From Monoplex corrugatus (lineage: Eukaryota > Mollusca > Gastropoda > Littorinimorpha > Ranellidae): 64,000 bases of DNA. Made by a program: the position numbers and the translations under genes. The DNA is taken from positions 43,642,132-43,706,131 of the forward strand of contig JAPXFY010000026.1 of assembly GCA_030674185.1 (NCBI GenBank), given 5' to 3'. Every line of letters starts with the position of its first letter. Within the stretch, counting starts at the first letter, position 1. The notes beneath the pieces are model-generated. The model was not told the origin of the DNA, did not search any database, and saw only the letters and a list, made by a program, of their open reading frames with translations. Positions 1-12,542 of this stretch are shown here, one piece after another.

Positions 1-144
1 CCTCAATTCCTTAGATACATCACAAATTCCTCCTTGTGATATACGTATGATGTTCTGTTTACTCATGAAAAATTGATTTTTCTACAGAACTTTGCCAGGG
101 AAACCTCTCGTATTGCTGTGGAATATTTCACATGCGTTGAATGC

Positions 145-250
145 ATGTTGCACCCAGGACTTATGTTTATCGTTCCATCTGAAAGACCAGCACCCAGACC
201 ACGACTTAAGTTCTTACTGGAGGCGAGGGTGGGGATGTGGGAAGGGTGTG
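145..250. mobile_element. SINE remnant (fragment)
   Basis: The stretch from about 158 to 240 (TTATCGTTCCATCTGAAAGA, then a CACCCAGACCACGACTTAAG motif) resembles the body of tRNA-derived SINEs common in molluscs. No promoter boxes are visible, so only the body remains. The resemblance rests on remembered family features; no second copy in this window confirms it. An 89-codon frame crosses it but has no recognisable domain. Confidence 0.35.
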
Positions 251-519
251 TAAAGGTATTCTTGTCAACAGTCAATGGAACACGCTGCTCACACTTGTTC
301 GGGACGGATACAAGACCATGCAATGCATTGACTTCATCGTGATTCTCAGGATGCAGGAACTGCTACACAACAAGTGGGGCTTGTGGTTCGTTAAGAGGGG
401 TTCCTTGCACTCGGACGAAACCTCATGGACGCTTTACCGACTAACCTCGTTTCTGCAAGCTGTCAGCCGTCAGATGGTGTAACCTGATAGACATTCCTCC
501 CGTGCCAGACTTGACTAGG

Positions 520-705
520 GATTATTTATTATTATTGTTATCATTTTCAATATGACCCACTGTCGTTACTATCATCATCATTGTCGTCATCACCGTCATC
601 ATCATAATAATCATCATCAAAGCAACACCATCATCATAATTATCATCATCATCATCATAATCATCATTATCATCGTCATCATCATCACCATTAAATCATG
701 ATCGA
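520..705. repeat. Imperfect (ATC)n/(ATT)n tract
   Basis: Runs of TCATCA and TTATTA interrupted by point changes. The flanks, 251-519 and 706-930, hold nothing recognisable. Confidence 0.85.
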
Positions 706-934
706 TGAGAGTAAATGCAAATGCATGTCCTCAGCTCGAAGGCGGTGAAAGCGGGTTTTTCTGTCCTTCAGTAGCAAATAGACAAACACACATACAAACA
801 GCATCTTTCAGTTTACAAAATGAACTGTCTGATTTATAACGACCAGAAACGAAACAAAAACATTTCAGGCAAACATTGCAGGAAAAAACGGAGGAGGGTG
901 GATAGGGAGAAAGCATGGCCCTACCGTAAGAACT

Positions 935-3900
935 TTGTGTCAGTCTTTAGGTCCTCCACAAGAATGGTCCATATGACCCTAAAGTGTCTTTAAGTCTTCC
1001 ACAAGAATGGTCCACATAACCCTGAAGTGTTTAGTGTCTTTAGGTCCTCCACAAGGATTGTCCATGTAACCCTAAAGTGTCTTTACGTCATCCACAAGGA
1101 TGGTCCATATAACCCTAAACTGTCTTTAGGTCCTCCACAAGCATGGTCCATACAACCCTAAAATGTCTTTAGGTCCTCCACAAGAATGGTCCATATAACC
1201 CTAAATGTCTTTAGGTCCACCACAAGAATGGTCAATATAACCCTGAAGTGTCTTTAGGTCCTCCACAAGGATGGTCCATATGACCCTAAATGTTTTTAGG
1301 TCCTCCACAAGGATGATCCATACGACGCTAAACTGTCTTTAGGTCCTCCACAAAGAATGATCCATATAACCCTAAGTGTCTTTCGGTCTTCCAAAGATTG
1401 TCCATATAACCCTGAAAGTGTCTTTAGGTCCTCCACAAGGTTGGTCCATATGACCTAAAGTGTCTTTAGGTCCTCCACAAGAATGGTCCATAAACCCTGA
1501 AGTGTCTTTAGGTCCTCCACAAGGATTGTCCATATAACCTAAACTGTCTTTAGGTCTTCCACAAGGATTGTCCATATAACCTTAAAGTGTCTTTAGGTCC
1601 TCCACAAGGATTGTCCATGTAACCTAAAGTGTCTTTAGGTCCTCCACAAGGATGGTCCATATAACCCTAAAGTGTCTTTAGGTCTCCACAAGCATGGTCC
1701 ATACAACCCTAAAGTGTCTTTAGGTCCTCCACAAGGATGGTCCATATAACCCTAAACTGACTTTAGGTCCTCCACAAGAATGGTCCATATAACCCTAAAG
1801 TGTCTTTAGGTCCTCCACAAGGATGGTCCATACAACCCTAAAGTGTCTTTAGATCCTCCACAAGGATGGTCCATATAACTCTAAACTGTCTTTAGGTCCT
1901 CCACAAGGATGGTCCACACAACCCTAAAGTGTCTTTAGGTCCTCCACAAGGAGGGTCCATATAACCCTAAAGTGTCTTTAGGTCCTCCACAAGGATTGTC
2001 CATATAACCCTAAAGTGTCTCTGGGTCCTCCACAAGGATTGTCCATATAACCCTAAACTGTCTTTAGGTTCTCCACAAGAATGGTCTTTATAACCCTAAA
2101 GTGACTTTAGGTTCTCCACAAAGAGGGTCCACATGACCCTAAAGTGTCTTTAGTTACTCCACAAGAATGGTACATATAACCCTAAAGTGTCTTTAGGTCC
2201 TCCACAAGAATGGTCTATATAACCCTAAAGTGTCTTTAGGTCGTCCACAAGAATGGTCCATACAACCCTAGTGTCTTTAGGTTCTCCACAAGGAGGGTCC
2301 ATATAACTCTAAACTGTCTTTAGGTCCTCCACAAGAATGGTCAATACAACCCTAAAGTGTCTTTAGGTCCTCCACAAGCATGGTCCTTACAACCCTAAAG
2401 TGTCTTTAGGTCCTCCACAAGGATGGTCCATATAACCTTAAAGTGTCTTTAGGTTCTCCACAAAGAGGGTACACATGACCCTAAAGTGTCTTTAGGTCTT
2501 CCACAAGAATGGTACATATAACCCTAAAGTGTCTTTAGGTCCTCCACAAGAATGGTCTATATAACCCTGAAGTGTCTTTAGGTCCTCCACAAGGAGGGTC
2601 CATACGACCCTAAACTGTCTTTAGGTCCTCCACAAGAATGGTCCATATAACCCTAAAGTGTCTTTAGGTCTTCCACAAGAATGGTACATATAACCCTAAA
2701 GTGTCTTTAGGTCCTCCACAAGAATGGTCTATATAACCCTGAAGTGTCTTTAGGTCCTCCACAAGGAGGGTCCATACGACCCTAAACTGTCTTTAGGTCC
2801 TCCAAAAATGGTCCATATAACCCTAAAGTGTCTTTAGGTCCTCCACAAGGATGGTCCATATAACCCTAAAGTGTCTTTAGGTCCTCCACAAGGATTGTCC
2901 ATATAACCCTAAACTGTCTATAGGTCCTCCACAAGGATGGTCCATATAATCCTAAAGTGTCTTTGGGTCTTCCACAAGAATGGTCTATATAACCCTAAAG
3001 TGTCTTTAGGTCGTCCACAAGAATGGTCCATACAACCGTAGTGTCTTTAGGTCCTCCACAAGGAGGGTCCATATAACTCTAAACTGTCTTTAGGTCCTCC
3101 ACAAGAATGGTCAATACAACCCTAAAGTGTCTTTAGGTCCTCCACAAGCATGGTCCTTACAACCCTAAAGTGTCTTTAGGTCGTCCACAAGGATGGTCCA
3201 TATAACCTAAAGTGTCTTTAGGTTCTCCACAAAGAGGGTCCACTGACCCTAAAGTGTCTTTAGGTACTCCACAAGAATGGTCTATATAACCCTAAAGTGT
3301 CTTTAGGTCCTCCACAAGGATGGTCCATATGACCCTAAACTGTCTTTAGGTCCTCCACAAGGATAGTCCATATAACCCTAAAGTGTCTTTAGGTCCTCCA
3401 CAAGGAGGGTCCATATAACCCTAAAGTGTCTTTAGGTCCTCCACAAGGATTGTCCATATAACCCTAAAGTGTCTCTGGGTCCTCCACAAGGATTGTCCAT
3501 ATAACCCTAAAGTGTCTTTAGGTTCTCCACAAAAATGGTCTTTATAACCCTGAAGTGTCTTTAGGTTCTCCACAAAGAGGGTCCACATGACCCTAAAGTG
3601 TCTTTAGGTACTCCACAAGAATGGTCCATATAACCCTAAAGTGTCTTTAGGTCCTCCACAAGAATGGTTTATATAACCCTGAAGTGTCTTTAGGTCCTCC
3701 ACAAGGATGGTCCATATGACCTAAACTGTCTTTAGGTCCTCCACAAGGAGGGTCCATACGACCCTAAACTGTCTTTAGGTCCTCCACAGAATGGTCCATA
3801 TAACCCTAAAGTGTCTTTAGGTCTTCCACAAAGATTGTCCATATAACCCTGAAGTGTCTTTAGGTCCTCCACAAGGTTGGTCCATATGACCCTAAAGTGT

Positions 3901-6900
3901 CTTTAGGTCCTCCACAAGAATGGTCTATATAACCCTGAAGTGTCTTTAGGTCCTCCACAAGAATGGTCCATATAACCCTGAAGTGTCTTTAGGTCCTTCA
4001 CAAGGATGGTCCATATAATCCTAAAGTGTCTTTAGGTCCTCCACAAGAATGGTCTATATAACCCTGAAGTGTCTTTAGGTCCTTCACAAGGATTGTCCAT
4101 ATAACCCTAAACTGTCTTTAGGTCTTCCACAAGGATTGTCCACATAACCCTAAAGTGTCTTTAGGTCCTACACAAGGATTGTCTATGTAACCCTAAAGTG
4201 TCTTTAGGTCCTTCACAAGGATGGTCCATATAATCCTAAAGTGTCTTTAGGTCCTCCACAAGAATGGTCTATATAACCCTGAAGTGTCTTTAGGTCCTCC
4301 AGAAGGATGGTCCATATGACCCTAAACTGTTTTAGGTCCTCCACAAGGAGGGTCCATACGACCCTAAGTCCTCCACAAGAATGGTTCATATAACCCTAAA
4401 GTGTCTTTAGGTCCTCCACAAGGATGGTCCATATAATCCTAAAGTGTCTTTAGGTCCTCCACAAGGATTTTCTATAACCCTAAACTGTCTTTAGGTCCTC
4501 CACAAGGATGGTCCATATAACTCAAAGGTGTCTTTAGGTCCTCCACAAGAATGGTCAATACAACCCTAAAGTGTCTTTAGGTCCTCCACAAGCATGGTCC
4601 TTACAACCCTAAAGTGTCTTTAGGTCCTCCACAAGGATGGTCCATATAACCTTAAAGTGTCTTTAGGTTCTCCACAAAGAGGGTCCACATGACCCTAAAG
4701 TGTCTTTAGGTACTCCACAAGAATGGTACATATAACCCTAAAGTGTCTTTAGGTCCTCCACAAGAATGGTCTATATAACCCTGAAGTGTCTTTAGGTCCT
4801 CCACAAGGATGGTCCATATGACCCTAAACTGTCTTTAGGTCCTCCACAAGGAGGGTCCATACGACCCTAAACTGTCTTTAGGTCCTCCAAAAATGGTCCA
4901 TATAACCCTAAAGTGTCTTTAGGTCCTCCACAAGGATGGTCCCATATAATCCTAAAGTGTCTTTAGGTCCTCCACAAGGATTGTCCATATAACCCTAAAC
5001 TGTCTTTAGGTCCTCCACAAGGATGGTCCATATAATCCTAAAGTGTCTTTAGGTCCTCCACAAGGATGGTCCATATAATCCTAAAGTGTCTTTGGGTCCT
5101 CCACAAGAATGGTCTATATAACCCTAAAGTGTCTTTAGGTCGTTCACAAGAATGGTCCATACAACCGTAGTGTCTTTAGGTCCTCCACAAGGAGGGTCCA
5201 TATAACTCTAAACTGTCTTTAGGTCCTCCACAAGAATGGTCAATACAACCCTAAAGTGTCTTTAGGTCCTCCACAAGCATGGTCCTTACAACCCTAAAGT
5301 GTCTTTAGGTCGTCCACAAGGATGGTCCATATAACCCTAAAGTGTCTTTAGGTTTCTCCACAAAGAGGGTCCACATGACCCTAAAGTGTCTTTAGGTACT
5401 CCACAAGAATGGTACATATAACCCTAAAGTGTCTTTAGGTCCTCCACAAGAATGGTCTATATAACCCTGAAGTGTCTTTAGGTCCTCCACAAGGATGGTC
5501 CATATGACCCTAAACTGTCTTTAGGTCCTCCACAAGGATAGTCCATATAACCCTAAAGTGTCTTTAGGTCCTCCACAAGGAGGGTCCATATAACCCTAAA
5601 GTGTCTTTAGGTCCTCCACAAGGATTGTCCATATAACCTAAAGTGTCTCTGGGTCCTCCACAAGGATTGTCCATATAACCCTAAAGTGTCTTTAGGTTCT
5701 CCACAAGAATGGTCTTTATAACCCTGAAGTGTCTTTAGGTTCTCCACAAAAAGGGTCCACATGACCCTAAAGTGTCTTTAGGTACTCCACAAGAATGGTC
5801 CATATAACCCTAAAGTGTCTTTAGGTCCTCCACAAGAATGGTTTATATAACCCTGAAGTGTCTTTAGGTCCTCCACAAGGATGGTCCATATGACCCTAAA
5901 CTGTCTTTAGGTCCTCCACAAGGAGGGTCCATACGACCCTAAACTGTCTTTAGGTCCTCCACAAGAATGGTCCATATAACCCTAAAGTGTCTTTAGGTCT
6001 TCCACAAAGATTGTCCATATAACCCTGAAGTGTCTTTAGGTCCTCCACAAGGTTGGTCCATATGACCCTAAAGTGTCTTTAGGTCCTCCACAAGAATGGT
6101 CCATATAACCCTGAAGTGTCTTTAGGTCCTTCACAAGGATTGTCCATATAACCCTAAACTGTCTTTAGGTCTTCCACAAGGATTGTCCACATAACCCTAA
6201 AGTGTCTTTAGGTCCTACACAAGGATTGTCTATGTAACCTAAAGTGTCTTTAGGTCCTTCACAAGGATGGTCAATATAATCCTAAAGTGTCTTTAGGTCC
6301 TCCACAAGCATGGTCCTTACAACCCTAAAGTGTCTTTAGGTCCTCCACAAGGATGGTCCATATAACCCTAAAGTGTCTTTAGGTCCTCCACAAGAATGGT
6401 CCATATAACCCTAAAGTGTCTTTAGGTCCTCCACAAGGATGGTCCATACAACCCTAAAGTGTCTTTAAGTCCTTCACAAGGATGGTCCATACAACCCTAA
6501 ACTGTCTTTAGGTCCTCCACAAGAATGGTCCATATAACCCTAAACTGTCTTTAGGTCCTCCACAAGAATGGTCTATATAACCCTAAAGCGTCTTTAGGTC
6601 CTCCACAAGAATGGTCCATACAACCCTAAAGTGTCTTTAGGTCCTCCACAAGGAGGGTCCATATAACACTAAACTGTCTTTAGGTCCTCCAGAAGGAGGG
6701 TCCAAATAACTCTAAATTGTCTTTAGGTCCTCCACAAGAATGGTCTATATAACCCTAAAGTGTCTTTAGGTCCTCCACAAGAATGGTCCATATAACCCTA
6801 AACTGTCTTTAGGTCCTCCACAAGGATGGTCCATATAACTCTAAAGTGTCTTTAGGTGCTCCACAAAAATGGTCTATATAACTCTAAAGCGTCTTTAGGT

Positions 6901-7917
6901 CCTCCACAAGAATGGTCCATACAACCCTAAAGTGTCTTTAGGTCCTCCACAAGGAGGGTCCATATAACACTAAACTGTCTTTAGGTCCTCCACAAGGAGG
7001 GTCCATATAACTCTAAATTGTCTTTAGGTCCTCCACAAGAATGGTCTATATAACCCTAAAGTGTCTTTAGGTCCTCCACAAGGAGGGTCCATATAACTCT
7101 AAACTGTCTTTAGGTCCTCCACAAGAATGGTCGATACAACCCTAAAGTGTCTTTAGGTCCTCCACAAGGAGGGTTCATATAACCCTAAAGTGTCTTTAGG
7201 TTCTCCACAAGGATTGTCCATATAACCCTAAAGTGTCTTTAGGTCCTCCACAAGGATTGTCCATATAACCCTAAACTGTCTTTAGGTCCTCCACAAGGAT
7301 GGTCCATATAACTCTAAAGTGTCTTTAGGTCCTCCACAAGAATGGTCTATATAACCCTAAAGTGTCTTTAGGTCCTCCACAAGAATGGTCCATACAACCC
7401 TAAAGTGTCTTTAGGTCCTCCACAAGGAGGGTCCATATAACTCTAAACTGTCTTTAGGTCCTCCACAAGGATGGTCCATACAACCCTAAAGTGTCTTTAG
7501 GTCCTCCACAAGGAGGGTCCATACAACCCTAAAGTGTTTTTAGGTCCTCCACAAGGATTGTCCATATAACCCTAAAGTATCTCTGGGTCCTCCACAAGGA
7601 TTGTCCATATAACCCTAAACTGTCTTTAGGTTCTCCACAAGAATGGTCTATATAACCCTGAAGTGTCTTTAGGTTCTCCACAAAGAGGGTCCACATGACC
7701 CTAAAGTGTCTTTAGGTTCTCCACAAGGATGGTCCATATATCCCTAAACTGTCTTTAGATTCTCCACAAAGAGGGTCCACATGACCCTAAACTGTCTTTA
7801 GGTCCTCCACAAGGATGGTCCATATAACCCTAAACTGTCTTTAGTTTCTCCACAAAGAGGGTCCACATGACCCTAAAGTGTCTTTAGGTCTTCCACAAGG
7901 ATGGTTCATACGACCCG
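935..7917. repeat. 43-bp satellite array, about 160 units
   Basis: A head-to-tail array of a 43-bp unit running CTTTAGGTCCTCCACAAG, then GATGGTCCATATAACC, then CTAAAGTGT. Units differ by substitutions and 1-3 base indels. At each junction CCTAAAG-TGT-CTTTAGG forms a 7-bp perfect inverted repeat with a 3-nt loop; the frequent AAACTGT variant breaks its innermost pair. Diagnostic variants recur about 2.13-2.21 kb apart: TCAATACAAC at 2341 and 4555, and again at 3111 and 5240; GGATAGTCCA at 3361 and 5536; AAGATTGTCC at 3831 and 6007. A multi-unit block has therefore been duplicated. The array is non-coding; the 67-codon frame at 1372-1575 (-) is repeat read-through. Confidence 0.97.
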
Positions 7918-8104
7918 AAAGTTGGTGACCGTTCCGATCTATTTTGAACTACATGTTTATCACCATTGTCATTATAATTATCAATGATGTCGCTATTGCA
8001 GTTAAATAAAAGTTTGGAGTTTGTTCAAGAGACGTCCATCGTACTTGGCAAAGCCTTTATCCGCTCCCTGCCAGAAGTTCTCTGACAGACTGCCAGCGCC
8101 AAAC

Positions 8105-8490
8105 AATGCCCATCAATTAACATCAGGGAGAGAATTCTTGAATGTTATATAGAACCGATAATGTTATACGGTCGTGAGGCGTGGACAGTCAACACGCAAA
8201 GCCAGAACAAGATTGAGGCAGTCGAAATGTGGTTTCTAAGAAGAATGTTGAGAGTTCCATGGATAGCAAAGAAAAACAAACGAGACAGTCTTGAAGAAGG
8301 CAGACACAAGAAGATCATTCATAAGGAAGATTAGGAGAAGACAAGCAATTTTATAGGACATTTTATGGGGAAGGGGGAATTAGAACACCTGGTCACAACA
8401 GGAAAGCTGGAGGGAAGGAGAACACCAGGTAGACCCAGGGAGAAAACACTGGACGGACTTGCGGTGTGGCTGAGGACAGAGAGGGTAGAA
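8105..8490 (+). mobile_element. LINE-B fragment, end of RT ORF (broken)
   Basis: A 5'-truncated non-LTR retrotransposon covering the C-terminal end of the reverse transcriptase polyprotein. Conceptual translation in shifted frames gives the landmarks IEPIMLYG, QSQNKIEA, FLRRMLRVPW and LVTTGKLEG, shared with the intact copy at 42946-43690 (-). Frameshifts and stops break it. It lacks the CCATGCGGCA 3' end of other copies and passes directly into an (ATT)n tract. Confidence 0.85.
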
Positions 8491-8605
8491 GATATTATTA
8501 TTATCATTATTATTTTTTTTATTATTATTATTATTACTGTTATTATTATTATTGTTGTTGTTATTATCATCACTATCATTATTATTATTATTATTATTTT
8601 GCACA
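8490..8605. repeat. (ATT)n microsatellite
   Basis: An ATT/GTT/ATC trinucleotide tract joined directly to the truncated LINE-B end. Confidence 0.9.
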
Positions 8606-8849
8606 TCTAAACTAAACAGTGCATTTTGCGGAGTCTGTGTGTCATTTCGAAAATACGTGGACCATGTCATGTTCAATTTTTTAATGTGCTGCAAGCTTCT
8701 ACGTTGATGTGCAAGGGTTTGGTTTTCTGTGGACATGATGTAGTCAGGCGATCAATTACATGTAATGCCGGCATGAAATCATTTTTATTGTATGCAAGTA
8801 TGACTGGCCGGGTCTAGTATTAATTTGTATTCACCCATTCCTCCGAAAC

Positions 8850-9415
8850 ATCGTTATTATCATCGTGGTGGTGGTGGTGGTGGTGATGACGACGACGATG
8901 GTCATCATCATCATCGTCATCATCATTACCATCAATATTTTTATTATCATCCATGATTCTTCTTTTTATCATCATCATCATCATCAGTAGTAGTAGTAGT
9001 AGTAGTATATTATTATCATTATTATTATTATCATCATCATTATCATTGTTATTATTGATGGTGGTTGTGGTGGTGTTATTACTGTTATTATTGATACTAT
9101 CATCATCATCACCACCACCATTATTATATTTATATCATCATCGTGATCATCAGTATTATTTTTTTATTCATCCATGATTCTTCCTTTTCTTCTTATCATC
9201 ATCTTCTTCATATTATTATTACTATTGTTATCATTATCATCATCATTATTATTAATTTTATTTTTATTGTTATGTTATTATATTATCATTATTATTACCA
9301 TTGTTGTTATTGTTATTGTTGTTATCATCATCATCGTCATCATCACCACAACCACCACCACCATTATTATCATTATATCAATTATCATCATCAACATCGG
9401 CATCATCATCATTTA
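8850..9415. repeat. Compound trinucleotide region (ATC/ATT/GTG)
   Basis: About 560 bp of TCATCA, TTATTA, AGTAGT and GTGGTG runs. Poly-Ile, poly-Ser or poly-Leu frames crossing it are artefacts of the repeat. Confidence 0.92.
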
Positions 9416-9526
9416 AGATGCTGTAAAAGACATACACGCGCGCTGCAGAGACATACCTGCCCATTATGACAGTGGCGTGGATGGACTGTAGCCAGGGAAA
9501 ACATTATGTCTCCTGTTTCCGTTTTG

Positions 9527-9800
9527 TCTTGAACCTGTCCCAGACATAATGATCAATAATCAATCTATTCATTTATTCATGCCCCGTCTCTCATTTATAA
9601 ATGCTTTTGTCCTTTTCGTGGCAGCCATTCGATGTAATCATCAATACATTCACTTATTCGTGCTCCGTTTCTCACTTACAAATACCTTTCTCTTGAACCC
9701 GTCCCAGATGTAATAATCAATCTATTTGTTTATTCGCGCCCCGTCTCCCATTTACAAATAGTTTTGCACTTTTCGTGGCAGCTATCCGAGTGTATTTGTT
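9527..9800 (+). repeat. Diverged local tandem triplication, about 75-95 bp unit
   Basis: Three diverged copies of a block reading roughly AATCAATCTATTCATTTATT, then GCCCCGTCTC and CATTTACAAATA, near 9550, 9635 and 9712. CTTTTCGTGGCAGC recurs near 9617 and 9773. No coding potential is seen. Confidence 0.6.
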
Positions 9801-9884
9801 ATGTATAATATAACCAAAACATAAGCCCCCAAATCAAACAAACAAAACAGAACTCGGCTGGTTCTGGTGGTACACTTGAGAGCG

Positions 9885-10320
9885 AGTTGCACTAGCTCAG
9901 CTGGTTGAGTGTCGGATTCACATGCTCATGGTTGTGGATTCGAACCACGGGATAACTGGCCTTCTTACAGCACATTTGGACCCAATCTTTATTTTCCTTG
10001 TTTAGATGCCATTAGGTGTGTACACAAGGTTACTGATGACTAGGTCCGAATGGGTCATGCGACGCGTGGACAGACCCCCTTTGCTTGATGAAATGGCTGT
10101 CGAGTGCCATCGGGAGCTTGGGGGGGGGGGGGGTGATTGTCCGGAGAACGGCGAGGCACTGGTGTTCCAGGACCCATTTGCACCCTCGTGTTTTTTTTTC
10201 TGGTAGTATCAATGTAAGGTTTGGGTAAATCCCCCTTTCCCCACTTCCCTGTGATGGGCTATCCCCATTCCCATCGGACATATCATTTGAGATGGGTGCT
10301 GATGTAAAACTGAACCAAGT
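9885..10320 (+). mobile_element. SINE-E (tRNA-derived)
   Basis: The head carries a box A-like TAGCTCAGCTGGTTGAG at about 9894 and a box B-like GGATTCGAACC at about 9936, the internal RNA polymerase III promoter of a tRNA-derived SINE. The body near 10210-10315 (CCCCACTTCCCTGTGATGGG ... GATGTAAAACTGAACC) matches in reverse the element at 33965-34215. A 14-G run sits at 10120-10133. It is not an intact tRNA gene because no cloverleaf acceptor pairing closes around the head. Confidence 0.7.
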
Positions 10321-10334
10321 CAAAACACTTCAAA

Positions 10335-10530
10335 ACCAACAATAATGATAATAATCACAGTATTTATATGGTGCTAAATTTTGATAGTTCAAATCAAAGC
10401 GCCCTCGCGCACCAATCATATGCATGCCATCAACGCAGACTTTATACAATATACAAAAAGACAACAACAACAACAACAAGGTGTGGTTGTAGAGTTATTG
10501 TGAAAAAAGATGAGGTTTCAGATTGAATTG
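10335..10530 (-). mobile_element. L2/CR1-like LINE 3' end
   Basis: On the - strand this shows the tail seen at 44985-45065: GCGC, then TTTGATTTGA, then ATCAAAATTTAGCACC, ending in an ATT-rich simple repeat. Only the 3' untranslated part is present before the minisatellite begins. Confidence 0.6.
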
Positions 10531-11030
10531 AAAAGCAGATAAGTTAGGTGTTAGGCGAAAGGAGAGTGGAAGATTATTCCAGGAAGGAGGCTCAGATTGG
10601 ATTGGAAAGCAGATAAGTTAGGTGTCAGGCGAAGGGAGAGTGGAAGACTGTTCCCCAAAAGAAGGCTTAGATTGGATTGAAAAGCAGATAAGTGTAGGTG
10701 TCAGGCGAAGGGAGAGTGGAAGACTGTTCCCCAAAAGAAGGCCTAGATGGATTGGAAAGAGAATAAGTTAAGTGTAGGCGAAGGGAGAGTGGAAGATATT
10801 CCCCAAAAGAAGGCCTAGATTGGATTGAAAAGCAGATAAGTTAGGTGTTAGGCGAAAGGAGAGTGGAAGATGTTCCCCAAAAGAAGGCTTAGATGGATTG
10901 GAAAGCAGATAAGTTAGGTGTTAGGCGAAGGGAGAGTGGAAGATTATTCCCCCAAAAGAAGGCTTATATTGGATTGAAAAGCAGATGTGTTAGGCGTTAG
11001 GCGAAGGGAGAGTGGAAGACTAGCGCATAT
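10524..11030. repeat. 75-bp minisatellite, 7 copies, inside LINE 3' sequence
   Basis: Seven tandem units start near 10530, 10605, 10680, 10757, 10829, 10903 and 10977, each with GAAAAGCAGATAAG, TTAGGCGAAGGGAGAGTGGA and CCCCAAAAGAAGGC. The unit resembles the single-copy segment just inside the 3' tail of the L2/CR1-like copies near 34690-34790 and 45130-45205, so it looks amplified from that element. Confidence 0.85.
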
Positions 11031-11454
11031 TCGTAGATAAGTAACCATGATATCAAAAATAGAAGGCCTGGGAGAACAGATGTGCCTTGCTTTCTTTCTC
11101 CCCCCCCCCCCCAAGTGCAAAGCGGGTGGGGGTGGGGGTGTGGGTGGACAGGTCCCATAGATAAGCCAGCACTGAGTTCCAACCACACGGTGGATGCAAC
11201 CGAAACCATTTCACCAGTTGATATTAGATTTCATTTTGGGGACTTCAGAGTTGGGTTTCTTTTGTTTGTTTTGTTTTCGATTTTTTTAAAGACGATGAGC
11301 GCAGCTGCATTTTTGCTTGCTCTCTCGCTTTGCCTTGGTTTGCTTGCTTGCTTGTTTTGTCCCATTTTCTACACCACGTTAATAGTCGCAGAACCTGGGA
11401 TAGTTTTTACAACGCTATGATGAAGATGACAATGAAGGTGATAATCATCATGAT

Positions 11455-11800
11455 TCTATGGAGTTCTCTCTACTGTTGAGATTGCGTGACAGGGCTATAC
11501 TCTGCGCTTACGTTCAGAATACATCCTGGTGTCACCAGACCAGAGAGATACAGACACCCAGGGTGCTGGTCAGGATTTTTGAGCGAAACCCTCAATGTAG
11601 CATCCATGAAGTGGATGACACTCGACTGTGTGGTCCCAGTCTTCGCAATGAGCCCATAGCATATTCAACTCTGCGTAGGAGCCGGTTGGGGTTGAAAAAT
11701 CCTACAACGTTTTTGACAGGACTCATGGGTGTTCGAACTATCTCACAACTTTCCAGTCTTTAGTCCACTGTGCTAACCACAGCATCGCGGTGACTGGTCT
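11455..11800 (-). mobile_element. SINE-A copy (tRNA-derived)
   Basis: Read on the - strand, the head contains GCTGTGGTTAGCACAGTGGA (box A region) and AGTTCGAACAC (box B region). The body matches the + copy at 42050-42400: GGACCACACAGTCG near the middle, then TGACACCAGGATGTATTCTG. A 101-codon + frame crossing it is not a gene. Confidence 0.8.
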
Positions 11801-11809
11801 ACCAGAAGG

Positions 11810-11810
<1 letters not shown>

Positions 11811-11892
<82 letters not shown>

Positions 11893-12064
11893 GTGTGTGT
11901 GTGTGTGTGTGTGTGTCTCTCTCTCTCCCTCTCCCTGTGAGTCTGTGTGTGTGTGTGCGCGTGCGCGCGCGTTTGTGTGTGTGTGTGTGTGTGTGTGTCT
12001 CTGTCTCTTTCTTTGTGTGTGTGTAAGAGAGAGAGTGTGTGTGTGTGCATCTGTGTGTGTGTGT

Positions 12065-12100
<36 letters not shown>

Positions 12101-12175
12101 GTGTGTGCGTGTGTGTGTGCGTGCGTGCGTGCGTGCGTGTGTGTATACGTGTGCATGTGTGTCTGTGTGTGTAAG
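11811..12175. repeat. Compound (GT)n/(CT)n microsatellite
   Basis: A long GT run (11811-11916), then CT, GT, GC and CT runs and (GTGC)n. Cys-Val or Thr-His frames up to 222 codons on both strands are artefacts. Confidence 0.97.
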
Positions 12176-12542
12176 GATCGAAGGGTTCGTGATTCGTGTG
12201 ATATGTGCAAGGGCGATATCCAATATTCTGTGGCCTTTCATATCTTGTTCTCGGTGGAGACCTCAGTTTCAAGGACCTGGGGTGCAGTGGAGAGCCGAAA
12301 TGGGCGGCGTGGGGGTAGTGTGGCACAGGAGCACTGCAGGGGATGGAGTACCAAAGGAACCAGCTACCAGCCAACACAGAAACAAAAATAAATGCACTTT
12401 TTCTATATGATTTATAAGTGTAGTGACACAAGCAAGAAAAAAAAATAACCCCCTCACCCTTGCTCAAGGTAAGAGTCTACCCATTTACTTACTGTCAATC
12501 ACGCCAGACTTCAGGCTACTTTATTACTCAAACACAGTAGCA

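Noticed and set aside
73..342. 89-codon + frame near the window start with an acceptor-like TTTTTCTACAG
   Set aside because: It runs into a probable SINE remnant (158-240) and shows no domain.
935..7917. Telomeric or subtelomeric repeat, because units contain CCCTAAA
   Set aside because: The heptamer occurs once per 43-bp unit and is part of a hairpin, not a tandem telomere motif. The usual mollusc telomere repeat TTAGGG is not arrayed here.
8380..8736. 118-codon Asn-rich - frame
   Set aside because: Antisense of LINE-B and an (ATT)n tract.
11458..11763. 101-codon + frame
   Set aside because: It lies entirely within the inverted SINE-A copy and is its antisense shadow.
11738..12467. Long frames on both strands over the GT/CT tract (up to 222 codons)
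   Set aside because: They are periodic read-through of dinucleotide repeats. The same applies to frames over GT/CA, GA, CATA, GATA and GGTAT tracts elsewhere, including the 230-codon frame at 39134-39826 and the 239-codon frame at 52047-52766.
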